This document shows, one piece after another, positions 48,963 to 58,884 of a DNA stretch of 64,000 nucleotides. Within the stretch, counting starts at the first letter, position 1; each line of letters starts with the position of its first letter. A program made the translations under genes and the position numbers. Source of the stretch: Rhodococcus rhodnii (GTDB lineage Bacteria; Actinomycetota; Actinomycetes; Mycobacteriales; Pseudonocardiaceae); assembly GCA_000720375.1 (NCBI GenBank), contig JOAA01000023.1, positions 1-64,000 of the forward strand. Direction: 5' to 3'. Under the pieces are notes generated by a model. The model saw only the letters and a program-made list of their open reading frames with translations, had not been told where the DNA came from and made no database searches.

Positions 48963-51900
48963 TTACAGACACGCCGGTGGTACCGAGAAAGCGACGTTCG
49001 GAACCATGGCGATACACCGGAAGTCGGTCTTCATTCCATACGCATAGAAGTACATTCTCGTCGGTACCGCATCATCTCTGTTCGCGTAGTACGGCAGTAC
49101 CGCCACGTAGACCCTGTCCCTGTGGGCGTTCACCGCATTCCGGATCTTCGCTTCGACATAGTGGTTGATCCATCGCTGGTTCACTTCCCGGTACTGCGGG
49201 ACGATGTTGTCCACCGCGTTCGATCCGTACATGGCCGCCGCGATGAGGTGCCCGCGGTCATGTATCGCCTCGTCAATGCCAACAGGTTTGCGCGGCTTCC
49301 CACTCCGCGACCTGGTGGCGAGCACGCAGGCAACGCCGCCACTGGCCCTCTCCGCGGGAGCGGATTGGTAGGTGATGGGCTGCATGGCGGTGTTGAACTC
49401 CCACCTCGCTGTACCATCCGCGCAGCGCTTGTCCCTTTCCTTGTCCTCAGGCTTCAGCTTCGGGAACAGGGGGTCGTCAAGGGCGAGAGGGAACGGGTAC
49501 GGATTCGACCGCGTGTCCCCCGGCTTCGGCGACTTCGTCGGGTCCCACGGCTGTTCCTCGTCCACGTCGCAGCGCGAGGCCAGTCCCTTCGAACCGATAC
49601 CGGTCTTGCACTTCTTGATGTAGCGCTGGACGTACTCCCTGATCTGCTTGGCCACCCGGCGTCCCAGCGTCACGACGTCCTTGAAGGTACGCAGGCCCTT
49701 GACGATCTTGACAGCCGTGGAGACCGCGTCCGGGATCTGCGACAGCACCCTGGCCAGCCTGGCGATCGGCAGTGCGTTGAGCGCCGTCATCACGCACGCG
49801 ATGAAGTCGCCTTCGGTGAAGCAGCGCTTGGCGTCGTTGTAGCCGATCAGCTCGAGCAGCATGTCCCCACCCTGCTCCGAGATATACGACAGCAGGGTCC
49901 TGTTGGCGTTCGCCCGTGCCTGGTTGAACTCGTCGATCCCCTGCTGCCCTTTGGCTTCCCGCAGCGCCTGCGTCTCCTCGGCCGTCAGGGCGGGGATCTC
50001 CGACTCGTCGGTGATGACCTCCTCGATCTCCCGCTTGTTGCGTTCCTCGGCCTCCCGCCGCAACTGTTCCAGCATCTGGGCGAGCTTCGCCTCGACATCC
50101 TTGGCACTGGCCTCGGTGTCGGCGGCGGCCTTCTCGGCCTCCTTCGCGTAGTCCTCGGCGTTCTTCGCCGATTCCTCAGCCTCCAAGGCATGCTCGTTCG
50201 CTCGGTCAGCGGATTTACGTGCTTCGTCGGCGTCGATCTGCGCCTGGGCGGCCGCGGCCCTTGCCGCGTCGGCATCACGGGTGGCACGTGCGGCGGCCGC
50301 CTTGGCCTCATCCGCCGCACGAGTCGCGTTGTTCGCCGCCTGACGTGCCGCACGAGCATCGGCCTCGGCCTGATCGGCAGCACGGCCGGCCAGTGCCGCG
50401 TCCGCCGCTGCCTCGTTGGCCGCGGCACGAGCGGCCAGGGCATCGGCTTGCGCCTGCGCGTCCACCGCGTTGGCTTGGGCCGCCGCAGCCCGCGCCGCGG
50501 CTCCATCCACCGCGGCAGCCGCAGCCGACGCTTGCGCCGCAGCCGCGGATTGAGCCGCGTCTGACGCGGATTTCGCCGCCGCGGACGCGGAGTGATACGC
50601 CGGGGCGATCTCGCCCTGTGCGGTCTCCGCCGCTGCCGCCGCCAGCCTGGCCTGCTCGGTGGCGTTCGCCGCGGCCTCGTTCGCCGCTCGCTGGTGTGCG
50701 TCGCCGAGGTCACGGGCCCGTGCGGCCACCATCGCGACGAAGTCAGCGTCCACATCGGACTCAGTGAACGGGCTCGTCAGGTCGATCGCGGTGCTCGCCG
50801 GGTTGGCGATCGCCGAGGACGACCGCGTTGCCGCGGCAGCTGCCCGGGTCGCGATGCCCGCCTGTGTGGCCGCTGTGGCGGCCTCGATGGCCGAAGCGTT
50901 GGCTTCGTCCTGCGTTCGCCGAGCCGCGTCGAGCGCCTGGACTGATTCCCACGCCGCCTGGTTGGCGAGTTCGACGGCTTTACGCGCGTGGTCGGCCGCA
51001 CGAGCCTCCTGCGCCGTGGCTTCCTCAGCCGAAGCGTTGGCCCTGATCGCCTCCGCGTGGACTGCCGCTGCTTCGGTCTCGGCCTGGCTGGCCGCCTGAT
51101 TCGCCCGTGCCGCGGCTGCTTGCGCCTCATTGGCCGCCGCACGTGACTTCTCCGCGGCGACTTCAGCCTCGTTGGCCGCTGCTCTTGCCGCCGAAGCAGC
51201 CGCCTGCGCGCGGTCCGCTGCCGCACGGGCACGTCCCGCCGCGGCATCGCTCCCAATGGAAGCCGCACGTGACCGCTCGGCAGCCGCGCCGGCATCGTTG
51301 GCAGCAGTTCGTGCGTCGTTGGCTGCCTGGCGGGCAGTGGTGGCGTCAGTCCTGGCCTGCTGAGCCGCTACCCGCGCCGCCTCCTTCGCCTGCGGGGTGG
51401 CGTCGGCCATCCCAGAAGCCCGCTGGGCCAAGTCTTCCAGCGCCCTGGCCTTCTTCTCGGCGGTGTCCGCCGAGCGGTTGACCTCCTCAGCCCTTTCCCT
51501 GAGCTGATTCGCCTGCGACGCCAGATCCTGGGTGTGTTTCATGGCGTCCAACGCGATCTTCTCCTGGGCACGGGCACCAGCCGCGGCATCCGCCGCGATT
51601 TGCTCCTGTGCCTGGGCATCCCGGCGCTTCTGCGCGGCAATACGTTGCTGCGTCTCGGCTTCCTGACGCTTGGCCGCCGCGGTACCCGCTTCTCGCTGAG
51701 CGATCGCCCGTTGTGCTGCCGCTTCCCTCTGCTTGGCCTCGGCCTCGAGGCGTTTGCGCCCGGCTTCGTCACGCCACCGCTGGGCCTCGTCGCGCTTCTC
51801 GGCAGCGGTCTGCCGTTCACCTTCAGCGGTCGTCCTGGCCCGCTTCACGTTCTCCGCGTGTGCTCGCGCCCGGGTCAGTGCGTCTTCCGCGTCCTTACGC

Positions 51901-53207
51901 GCCTGCTTGGCTCGCGCGGCCGCGTCCGCCGCGGCGAGGGCTTGCTCCTTCGCCGCGTCGGCGAGCTTCTTGGCCGAATCGGCGTGGGATTGCGCGGCCT
52001 CGTTCCACCGCTTCGCGTTCTCCCTGTGTGCCTTGGCTTTCTCGGTGGCGTCCGTGGCCGCGGCCTCAGCCGTGATCGCGTCCACCGCGTGCACGGCGGT
52101 CTGCGTGGCGTGCTTGGCCGCCTGCGCCGCCGCGCCCATCCCCTCAACCACCTTGGCCCACTGGGTGCCGTGCGGCATCTGGTTCTCTACCAGGATGTTC
52201 GCCTGGATACGCGCCATGTTCGCGGCATTCTGTGCCGCCGACGCGTCCGTCACCGCGTTGCTCAGCTGGCGCGCGACATCGTCCTTGGCCCGTTGGTACA
52301 ACTCGGCGTGATACGTGCCTCCGGCCAGGTCCGAGGCCAGGACCCTGGCTGCCTCGCGGGAGGTGTTCGCCGCCAGCGTCATGTCATTCGCCGTGCGCTC
52401 CAAGAATTTCACGCCATCGGCGTGCGCGTTGAGCAAGGCCGTCCGGGCACGCATCGCCCGCGCGGTCCGCTGCGCCAGCTCCGAGGCCGCCTCGGCTTCC
52501 TTGCGCTGCCGCTCCAATTCCGCGAGCTGCCGTTCCCGCTCCTCGGCATCGCGCTGGGCCGCGGCCAGATAGCCCGTCCTGAGGAACTCCGCGATGGCCG
52601 CGTCTCCTTGTGCCAGCGCGAGTTTCGCCGCCTTGGACACCTCCGGGCCACCGAGCTGGGCGGCCGTCTGCACGTGCGCCCGCCGACGGTCTTTGAGTTC
52701 CTGCTCGTGAGCACCGTTACGCCGGTCCTCCTCGGCGGCGATGTCGCGGCCGAACGCCAGGAACTCCTCCCGGGCGCGTGCGTCACCCCGCAGCGCACGG
52801 TCGACCGCGGCTCTGAACGCGGGGCCACCCGTACCGGCCAGCGGCTCGATCTGCGCCCGGTTGGCGGCGTCAGCGTCTTCCTTGCGCTTCTTCGCCTTTG
52901 CCTTCGCCGCTGGATAACCACTGTCGAAGAAGATCTGTGCCGCGGACCTGTCGCCTGCCTCGAGCTTGCGCAGGGTGTCGCGTGCGGCCGTACGAACCTC
53001 TTCGTCCTCGCGGTCGGACCCGGCGATGTCGGCGATCAGGTCCCGCTCCAGTTGCGCGAGCAGCTTTTCCTGGTCGGGATCCGGTTCGTTCTGCACCTGG
53101 GACTGTTCCGCGCGCTCCGGCGCGGCTGTCGCGTTCCCGCCGATGATTCCCGCGAACAACGCGACGACCACAGCGAGAACAACCGGTCTTCTGGGTAATT
53201 TTTTCAT
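48963..53207 (-). CDS. Large secreted ALF-repeat polymorphic toxin with C-terminal DRGH nuclease
   Basis: This is a 1414-aa protein. It has a Sec signal (MKKLPRRPVVLAVVVALFAG, cleavage near ATA-AP). ALF-type helical repeats cover about residues 60-290 (for example AARDTLRKLEAGDRSAAQIF and AVDRALRGDARAREEFLAFG). A very long Ala-rich coiled coil spans about 300-1090, and a helical segment with LLELIGYNDAKRCFTEGDFI near 1125-1145 precedes the tip. The last ~147 residues are a DNA/RNA non-specific endonuclease: DRGHLIAA at about 1317-1324 (metal-binding His) and DNIVPQYREVNQRW (the N-x-x-P-Q...N signature). This is the layout of contact-dependent or secreted antibacterial toxins. The SUKH gene downstream and an ALF-protein gene 67 bp upstream form one operon with it. 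Confidence 0.92.
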   Translation of the reverse strand: MKKLPRRPVVLAVVVALFAGIIGGNATAAPERAEQSQVQNEPDPDQEKLLAQLERDLIADIAGSDREDEEVRTAARDTLRKLEAGDRSAAQIFFDSGYPAAKAKAKKRKEDADAANRAQIEPLAGTGGPAFRAAVDRALRGDARAREEFLAFGRDIAAEEDRRNGAHEQELKDRRRAHVQTAAQLGGPEVSKAAKLALAQGDAAIAEFLRTGYLAAAQRDAEERERQLAELERQRKEAEAASELAQRTARAMRARTALLNAHADGVKFLERTANDMTLAANTSREAARVLASDLAGGTYHAELYQRAKDDVARQLSNAVTDASAAQNAANMARIQANILVENQMPHGTQWAKVVEGMGAAAQAAKHATQTAVHAVDAITAEAAATDATEKAKAHRENAKRWNEAAQSHADSAKKLADAAKEQALAAADAAARAKQARKDAEDALTRARAHAENVKRARTTAEGERQTAAEKRDEAQRWRDEAGRKRLEAEAKQREAAAQRAIAQREAGTAAAKRQEAETQQRIAAQKRRDAQAQEQIAADAAAGARAQEKIALDAMKHTQDLASQANQLRERAEEVNRSADTAEKKARALEDLAQRASGMADATPQAKEAARVAAQQARTDATTARQAANDARTAANDAGAAAERSRAASIGSDAAAGRARAAADRAQAAASAARAAANEAEVAAEKSRAAANEAQAAAARANQAASQAETEAAAVHAEAIRANASAEEATAQEARAADHARKAVELANQAAWESVQALDAARRTQDEANASAIEAATAATQAGIATRAAAAATRSSSAIANPASTAIDLTSPFTESDVDADFVAMVAARARDLGDAHQRAANEAAANATEQARLAAAAAETAQGEIAPAYHSASAAAKSASDAAQSAAAAQASAAAAAVDGAAARAAAAQANAVDAQAQADALAARAAANEAAADAALAGRAADQAEADARAARQAANNATRAADEAKAAAARATRDADAARAAAAQAQIDADEARKSADRANEHALEAEESAKNAEDYAKEAEKAAADTEASAKDVEAKLAQMLEQLRREAEERNKREIEEVITDESEIPALTAEETQALREAKGQQGIDEFNQARANANRTLLSYISEQGGDMLLELIGYNDAKRCFTEGDFIACVMTALNALPIARLARVLSQIPDAVSTAVKIVKGLRTFKDVVTLGRRVAKQIREYVQRYIKKCKTGIGSKGLASRCDVDEEQPWDPTKSPKPGDTRSNPYPFPLALDDPLFPKLKPEDKERDKRCADGTARWEFNTAMQPITYQSAPAERASGGVACVLATRSRSGKPRKPVGIDEAIHDRGHLIAAAMYGSNAVDNIVPQYREVNQRWINHYVEAKIRNAVNAHRDRVYVAVLPYYANRDDAVPTRMYFYAYGMKTDFRCIAMVPNVAFSVPPACL

Positions 53208-53274
53208 GCCGAGGAAGCCCTGCTCTCCAAGCCGAAAGAGGGATGAGTTGTTTCAGGAGTTACTAAAAGGACAG

Positions 53275-54345
53275 TTATGCCGGGGCGGTCATTCGGGCAT
53301 GGCCTTCTTCGGCCTCTTTTTCGACATTGACCCAGTGCTGCCGTTCACCATCGGCCACTGTGCCGTCGCCCGTCCAGGCGCCACGATTCTTGTCGGCCGT
53401 TGCCGCGATCGCGGCCCAGACCGGATCCGAACTCGATTGGGCCCGCTCGATGACGGTTCGCCAATACCGCGCCTGCTCGGCGCACGCCGCCGCTTCGTCT
53501 TCCCATACCCGCCGCGCGGTTTCGGCCTTCTCCTTGGTCGTCGCCCAGGCACGGGCGGCGACCGCACGAGCGAGCTCGGCCGCGGTGCCGCCGGCCGTCA
53601 GCGCCTCACGCTCGGCATCCTTGGCGTCGCGGATCAGCTGCTGGATCACCGCGTGGAACTGGGCACCCGCCTCGAGGGTGCGCATCCGGTAGAGGTCGAT
53701 GTCCAGCGCGGCCGCGGCCATCCACTCGGACGCGAAGAACACCCGCAGGTCGGCCTCCGCGCCGCCGTCGCGCATCGCGTGCTGCGCGGCGAGCCGCACG
53801 TACTGGCCGGGATCCAGCTGCGCCAGCAGCCGCACGAAGTCCCGATCCACTTCGAGGATCTGCTGTTTGTGCTGCTCATCCGCCTCGCGAGCGGCGTCGT
53901 CCAGCGCCTTCGCCGCAGCGAAACCGACACGGGCGAAGTGCTCTTGGGCCACGGGGCCGTCCTCGATGGCGTCCAGCGCCGCGGCGTGCACTCTCGGCGA
54001 GAACTGCGCGGTGTAGGTTTTCGCGATCCGGTGGGCGAAATCCAGGTTCCGCGCCTCCTGCTTGTCGGCCAGCTGCTTGGCCTCGTTCATCCCGGTCAGC
54101 ACGTATCTGAGCAGTGCCGCGTCACCATCGGCCGACCGCAGCGCCCGCCATGCCGACGCCCGGACGAGCTCCTGCGGGTGAATGAGCGCAGCCCTCCGGA
54201 CAATGCGGTAATAGGGCGAACTCTCGATACCCGAAACACTCGCTATTTCCGCCGCGGCTAACCCGTTCGCCGCAGCGACATTAGTCCCAACGCCACTGAT
54301 CAATACCGCCACAAGAAGGGCATTGACCGCCAAGCGTAATTTCAT
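53275..54345 (-). CDS. Secreted ALF-repeat protein
   Basis: This 356-aa protein has signal peptide MKLRLAVNALLVAVLISGVG (cleavage near AAA-NG). The mature part consists of ALF-like helical repeats (RIVRRAALIHPQELVRASAW, HAAALDAIEDGPVAQEHFAR and RLAAQHAMRDGGAEADLRVF), followed by a charged helical C-terminus without a recognised effector domain. It resembles the N-terminal region of the neighbouring toxin and could help export or present it, or be a toxin relic that lost its tip. GGGGCTGGGG precedes the ATG at 54345. It is first in the operon with the toxin and SUKH genes, and divergent from another ALF protein gene. Confidence 0.82.
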   Translation of the reverse strand: MKLRLAVNALLVAVLISGVGTNVAAANGLAAAEIASVSGIESSPYYRIVRRAALIHPQELVRASAWRALRSADGDAALLRYVLTGMNEAKQLADKQEARNLDFAHRIAKTYTAQFSPRVHAAALDAIEDGPVAQEHFARVGFAAAKALDDAAREADEQHKQQILEVDRDFVRLLAQLDPGQYVRLAAQHAMRDGGAEADLRVFFASEWMAAAALDIDLYRMRTLEAGAQFHAVIQQLIRDAKDAEREALTAGGTAAELARAVAARAWATTKEKAETARRVWEDEAAACAEQARYWRTVIERAQSSSDPVWAAIAATADKNRGAWTGDGTVADGERQHWVNVEKEAEEGHARMTAPA

Positions 54346-54511
54346 CCCCAGCCCCCGGAATTGTACGCAGACAGCGAAACTCGGGCGACTATGGCACACG
54401 CCGGAGTCACTCGTAAAGAACCGTTGTCCGGGGTTCAGCCGAGGCGGAAACGCTTTGACTGGCGCGTGTTCAATCCGAACACTTCGGGTCGCGCGTTCAT
54501 CCAAGGGGAGG

Positions 54512-57500
54512 ATGTCCTTGAACAGATCCAGAGGTTCCGCCGTGCCCGCGGCACGGCACCGGGGAGCCTTCAGAAGATTCATCGTCGGCACCGCGATGGT
54601 CGCGGCTGCCGGCGTCGCTTTACCTGAGGTCGCACTCGCGGCGCCGCCACAAGCCGCCGCGGCGGCCGAGGACCCGTCGACCGATATCCAGCGGGCCGAC
54701 GCCGCGGCACTCGTGGGTGTCACGCTGGACCCCGACTGGCTCGGCCAGACCGAGCGCGGGTTCGTCGCGAAGATCTACTACAAGGCAGACGAGCTGGACC
54801 GCAACCGGCCACTCGAGCCCATGCACCAGAAGAAACGAGAGGCGGCCATCGCCGCACTCGCGATCGACGGCGAAGAGGCCAGCAGCCGGTTCATCAAGAC
54901 CGGCATCCACGCGGCACACGCCGAAGACCACCGGCTCATCACCGAGCGCAACGAACGCAGGCGCGTGGAATACGAGACCAAGGCCAAAGCCTTGAACGCG
55001 ATCTCCCTGCCGGTCAACGAGACCATCCTGGCCAAGTCGGTGTACGACTTCATCGTCCACATCGACCTCAACGCGCACGCCCACAACGACATGGCCGTCC
55101 GGGCTGCCGCCCGTATCGCCTTGCAGGGCAACGCCGAGGCGCAGTGGACCTTCCTCAGGTCCGGCATCTTCATCGAGCACAAGAACGACCTCGACCGGCT
55201 GATCCAGGAGCGAGCCGACAAGACCGAGGCGGAGAAGGAGGAGCTGCGCAAAGAAGCCGCCCGGCTGTCCGTCGCGGGGTTCGCCATCCAGGTCGATCCC
55301 GCCGAAGCCGTGCGGCTGAGCAAGATGTCCAACCAGCAGTTCGTCTGGGCGATCTGGAACACCGCCCCCAACGGCAGCGAGGTCTACAAGGCCGCTGAAG
55401 CAGCCATCCGCGTCTTCACCGAGGCCGCGTACACCGCCTTCATCAACGAAGGCGCAGTCGCCGCACGCCTGCGCGACATCCGAAACCACCTGACCAGAGT
55501 GGACGAGGAACGCACCCGTCAGATCGTCGAGCTGCGCACCCGGGCGGACAAGAGCCTGGTCTACCCCGAACTGGTCAAAGCCGCCGACGCCGCACTCGCC
55601 GGTACCCCGGATGACCGGACGGAGTTCCTGTCCACTGGGCAGTACCAGCACCGGACTCAGACGTTGCGGATCAACGCCTACAACGGTGTGGACTCCTACG
55701 TAGCCGATCACGGCGGTACTCCGGTGATCGTTCCGTGGCGCAAAGACACCACCGAAGAGCAGAAGAAGCAGCAGCAGTGGAAGATCGAGCCGGGGCTGAG
55801 CAACCCGGAATGCTTCTCCTTCCAATCGGTCAGTCGCCCGCACAACTACCTGGTCCGCGACACCGGCCGCTACCGCAGCGCATCGGACGGTGCCCGGGTC
55901 CCGGTGAACTACAGCGTTGACGGCAAGGTTGCCCCGACCGACGGCACCACCGAGTTCAAAGTCGACGCGACCTGGTGTGTGCGGGGCAACGCGGACGCGA
56001 TCGTCCTGCGCCCGGTCAGCAACATGGAGAAGTACCTCACCGTCACCGGCGCCGACCACGACAGCTTCACCAACGTGCCGGCCAAGTGGGACGCCGAACC
56101 TCCGACGCCGCTGCTGCCGATGGACCGGCGCTACAACTCGGACGCGAACCTGCGCGCCAGCCTTGGCAAACCAACCGGCGAGGCGGTCCTTGACGCGAAC
56201 AACCTCGGCTACAAACCATACGAAAAGGGCCGGCTCTACCTGACCTCCGACATAATCAAGACCGACGGATCGGAATACCGGCGCATCACGGTGCACGTTG
56301 TCTACAATGGACCAGTCCTGGACAAGTTCCTCGCCGTCGGCGGCCCGAACGCCATTCAAGGTGAACTGTTCGACCAGGTGCCGACCAGGGACGGCAAGGG
56401 CCAGGTGATCCGGATCGGCAGGCCGGGCGGCGGGTACTACCACATCATCTGGAGCCCGGCGACGGGTGCGCACGTGGTCTACGGCGCCGTCGGTAACACC
56501 TGGGCGGCGTCCGGCGGGGAGATCGGCCCGTACGGCTACCCGGTCACCGATGAGACCACGTACTCCCCAGGGGTCGTGTACAGCCGGTTCACCGGAGGCA
56601 CCATCCAACACTCGAGCGGCGGCATCAAGGAGATCAAGGGCGAGATCCACCGCAAGTTCGCCGCGCTGGGCTTCGAGGAGGGTCTCGGCCTTGCCTATAG
56701 CGCGGAGGCGCCCTTCGGCACCGAAGGCGCTCGCTGGCAGATGTTCTCCAGCGGGTCGGTCATCATCACCCCGCGCAACGGCACCGTCGCGCTCACCGGT
56801 TCGATCGACCGGAAGTACCACAGCGTCGGGCTCGCGAAACTCGGCTACCCGCTCTCCGATGCGCAGCCCACCGCGGACGGCGTTGGCAAGGTCGTCAACT
56901 TCTCCCTCGGTGGCGCCGCGATCTACCAGCACCCCACCACCAACGCAAGTCTGGTTTACGGTGCCATCGCGACGAAGTACCGCGAACTCGGTGCTGAGCG
57001 GTCGTTCCTCGGCTACCCCACGTCCGACGAAACCGCACTGCCGAAGGGAAAGCGCAGCACGTTCCAGAGCGGCCGGATCGACACCAGCGAAGACGGCGGG
57101 ACCACCAACGCGTACCAGACCACGACGGTCACCCACAAGGCCGTCGAGATCAAGGGCGTCCAATCCGGACGCTGCATCCAGACCGCCGGTCTGATCGGCC
57201 AGGACGCGTTGAACAACCTCGCGGCCATGGAACTCTGGGAGTGCGTCGCGGGCGTCAAGCAGATCTGGGACGTGGTCAGCCTGGGCAACAACGTCTACGG
57301 GCTGAAGAACCGCCACTCCGGCAAGTGCTTGGACCTGCGTTACGGTGAGCTGCACAACCTCAACCCGATCGTCCAGTACGACTGCCACCTCGGCAGCACA
57401 CAGCAGTGGGAGTTCACCACCGCCGCGAACGGCACTCTCGCCCTTCGCAGCGTGCACTCGGCCAAGGTGGTCGAGGCCTACAACCCGCCGGATCACGGGA

Positions 57501-57574
57501 ACGCGACGCCGGTAAGGCAGTGGGCTGACCGCGGTGACCCGTGGCAGCGCTGGACTCTGGTGCCGATGAACTGA
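54512..57574 (+). CDS. Secreted ALF-repeat / AbfB-like / LGFP / ricin-lectin multidomain protein
   Basis: This 1020-aa protein has a twin-Arg-rich n-region and a hydrophobic signal (RRFIVGTAMVAAAGVALPEV). ALF repeats (about residues 60-390) are followed by an AbfB/CBM42-like beta-trefoil (about 430-520: SVSRPHNYLVRDTGRY, SNMEKYLTVTGADHD), a beta-rich linker, LGFP wall-binding repeats (about 650-850: GPYGYPVTDETTY, LGYPLSDAQPTADG, FLGYPTSDETALP) and a C-terminal ricin-type lectin (about 870-1015: SGRCIQTAG, SGKCLDLR, QQWEFTT). All tail modules bind glycans or cell wall, and no nuclease or other toxic tip is seen. ATG at 54512 has AAGGGGAGG directly upstream; the in-frame TTG at 54518 would have better spacing. 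It is divergent from the toxin operon and ends at a strong terminator. Confidence 0.85.
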   Translation: MSLNRSRGSAVPAARHRGAFRRFIVGTAMVAAAGVALPEVALAAPPQAAAAAEDPSTDIQRADAAALVGVTLDPDWLGQTERGFVAKIYYKADELDRNRPLEPMHQKKREAAIAALAIDGEEASSRFIKTGIHAAHAEDHRLITERNERRRVEYETKAKALNAISLPVNETILAKSVYDFIVHIDLNAHAHNDMAVRAAARIALQGNAEAQWTFLRSGIFIEHKNDLDRLIQERADKTEAEKEELRKEAARLSVAGFAIQVDPAEAVRLSKMSNQQFVWAIWNTAPNGSEVYKAAEAAIRVFTEAAYTAFINEGAVAARLRDIRNHLTRVDEERTRQIVELRTRADKSLVYPELVKAADAALAGTPDDRTEFLSTGQYQHRTQTLRINAYNGVDSYVADHGGTPVIVPWRKDTTEEQKKQQQWKIEPGLSNPECFSFQSVSRPHNYLVRDTGRYRSASDGARVPVNYSVDGKVAPTDGTTEFKVDATWCVRGNADAIVLRPVSNMEKYLTVTGADHDSFTNVPAKWDAEPPTPLLPMDRRYNSDANLRASLGKPTGEAVLDANNLGYKPYEKGRLYLTSDIIKTDGSEYRRITVHVVYNGPVLDKFLAVGGPNAIQGELFDQVPTRDGKGQVIRIGRPGGGYYHIIWSPATGAHVVYGAVGNTWAASGGEIGPYGYPVTDETTYSPGVVYSRFTGGTIQHSSGGIKEIKGEIHRKFAALGFEEGLGLAYSAEAPFGTEGARWQMFSSGSVIITPRNGTVALTGSIDRKYHSVGLAKLGYPLSDAQPTADGVGKVVNFSLGGAAIYQHPTTNASLVYGAIATKYRELGAERSFLGYPTSDETALPKGKRSTFQSGRIDTSEDGGTTNAYQTTTVTHKAVEIKGVQSGRCIQTAGLIGQDALNNLAAMELWECVAGVKQIWDVVSLGNNVYGLKNRHSGKCLDLRYGELHNLNPIVQYDCHLGSTQQWEFTTAANGTLALRSVHSAKVVEAYNPPDHGNATPVRQWADRGDPWQRWTLVPMN

Positions 57575-57594
57575 CAACCCCGTCAGGACAAGAG

Positions 57595-57626
57595 ATCTCC
57601 GGACACGCGGCGGCGTGTCCGGAGAT
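57595..57626. terminator. Hairpin terminator
   Basis: ATCTCCGGACACGC (57595-57608) pairs perfectly with GCGTGTCCGGAGAT (57613-57626) around a GGCG loop and is followed by TTCGTCT. It lies between the convergent ends of the lectin-like protein gene and the antiporter gene and is strong enough to serve both. Confidence 0.88.
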
Positions 57627-57642
57627 TTCGTCTATAGAGGAC

Positions 57643-58878
57643 TCATGCGGCGTCGCGGGCTCTGAGCCTGTCCAGTACGTGCATCGACGGTGACGCGGTG
57701 ATCCCGTGCACGACGATCGAGCCGATCACCACCATCGCCACGATCCGCCACAACGCCTCCGGGTGCTCGAAATGCCCGGCTGACAACGCGTACGCCAGGT
57801 AGAACACCGAACCGACACCCCGGACGCCGAAGAACGCGACCACGAGCCGTTCTCTCGGGCCGGTGCGCGCGCCGATCAACCCGACCAGCCCGGCCACCGG
57901 CCGCACCACGAGCAGGATCGCCGCGGCGACAAGGACTTCCTGCCACCGCACGCCCGCCAGCAACCCCGTCGCCACGGCACCACCGAGCAGGAAGATGATC
58001 AGGACGGTGAGCATCCGTTCGGTCTGCTCGATGTACTGGTGCAGAACCCGGTGATAGCCATGGGATCGCTCGGCGGCACGGATCGTGCAGGCGCAGACGA
58101 ACACCGCCACGAACCCGTATCCGTCAACCAGCTCGGTCAGGCCGTAGGTCAGGAACATCGCCGCCAGGGCGACGAACCCTTCGGCGTGTTCGGCAAGCCG
58201 GAACTTCCTCGAGCGGGCACTGAAGAACATCTTGCCGAGCAGCCAGCCGATCACGAGTCCGAACAGGACACCGATGCCCAGCCGCCAGGCCAGGTCGACG
58301 GCGATCCAGTGCACCACCCAGCCGGACCCCGCCGTGGTCAACGCGATCGCCAGGTAGGTGAAGGGGAACGCCAGGCCGTCGTTCAGCCCGGCCTCGGAGG
58401 TCAACGCGAACCTGGTCTCGTCGTCGTCCTGGTCCTTGTCGTCGGCGGGCTCGGCGACCTGGACCTCGGTCGCCAGCACCGGGTCGGTGGGCGCGAGCAC
58501 GGCACCGAGCAGGGCCGCGGCGGCCGCGCCCAGCCCGAGCACCGCCCAGCCGAGCAGGCCGACCGCGAGCATCGACAACGGCATCGTGATCGCCAGCAAT
58601 CGCCAGGTCGTGGCCCATCTGCGCCAGCCGACCGGCCGGTTGAGGGCCAGGCCCGCGCCCATCAGCGAGACGATCACGCACAGCTCGGTCAGGTGCCGGG
58701 TGGCGTCAAGGTGTGTGAACGGGTCCGGATCCGGCAGGCCGCCGATGACGGCGAACGCCACCACACCGACCGCGAGGAACACCATCGGCATCGAGACCCG
58801 TGCTTTGCCCAGCAGCCTTGGCAGCAACGCCGCTGCCAGCATCGCCGCGCCCGCGGCGGCATAGACCAGTGCAGCCAT
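57643..58878 (-). CDS. Cation:proton antiporter of the CPA1 (NhaP) family
   Basis: This is a 411-aa membrane protein with about 12 helices. The CPA1 landmarks are present: GAVLAPTDPVLATEVQV (T-D-P-V unwound helix) and TSEAGLNDGLAFPFTYLAIA, with the Asn-Asp pair that carries ions in electroneutral Na+/H+ exchangers. A charged cytoplasmic loop (DDKDQDDDETR) sits between them. FGVRGVGSVFYLAYAL near the end is also typical. Shorter than many NhaP proteins because no regulatory C-terminal domain follows. It would expel Na+ or K+ in exchange for protons. The gene for a 50-aa membrane protein lies 6 bp upstream of its start on the same strand, so the two may be co-transcribed. Confidence 0.93.
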   Translation of the reverse strand: MAALVYAAAGAAMLAAALLPRLLGKARVSMPMVFLAVGVVAFAVIGGLPDPDPFTHLDATRHLTELCVIVSLMGAGLALNRPVGWRRWATTWRLLAITMPLSMLAVGLLGWAVLGLGAAAAALLGAVLAPTDPVLATEVQVAEPADDKDQDDDETRFALTSEAGLNDGLAFPFTYLAIALTTAGSGWVVHWIAVDLAWRLGIGVLFGLVIGWLLGKMFFSARSRKFRLAEHAEGFVALAAMFLTYGLTELVDGYGFVAVFVCACTIRAAERSHGYHRVLHQYIEQTERMLTVLIIFLLGGAVATGLLAGVRWQEVLVAAAILLVVRPVAGLVGLIGARTGPRERLVVAFFGVRGVGSVFYLAYALSAGHFEHPEALWRIVAMVVIGSIVVHGITASPSMHVLDRLRARDAA

Positions 58879-58884
58879 GCAGCC

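Noticed and set aside
51534..53198. Long plus-strand open frame (554 codons) opposite the toxin gene
   Set aside because: Its Arg/Leu/Gly-rich composition mirrors the alanine codons of the real coiled-coil gene; it has no domain or ribosome-binding site.
54620..57577. Long minus-strand open frame (985 codons) opposite the lectin-like protein gene
   Set aside because: The plus strand encodes recognisable ALF, LGFP and ricin modules. The antisense frame has no family features and is the usual result of high third-position GC.
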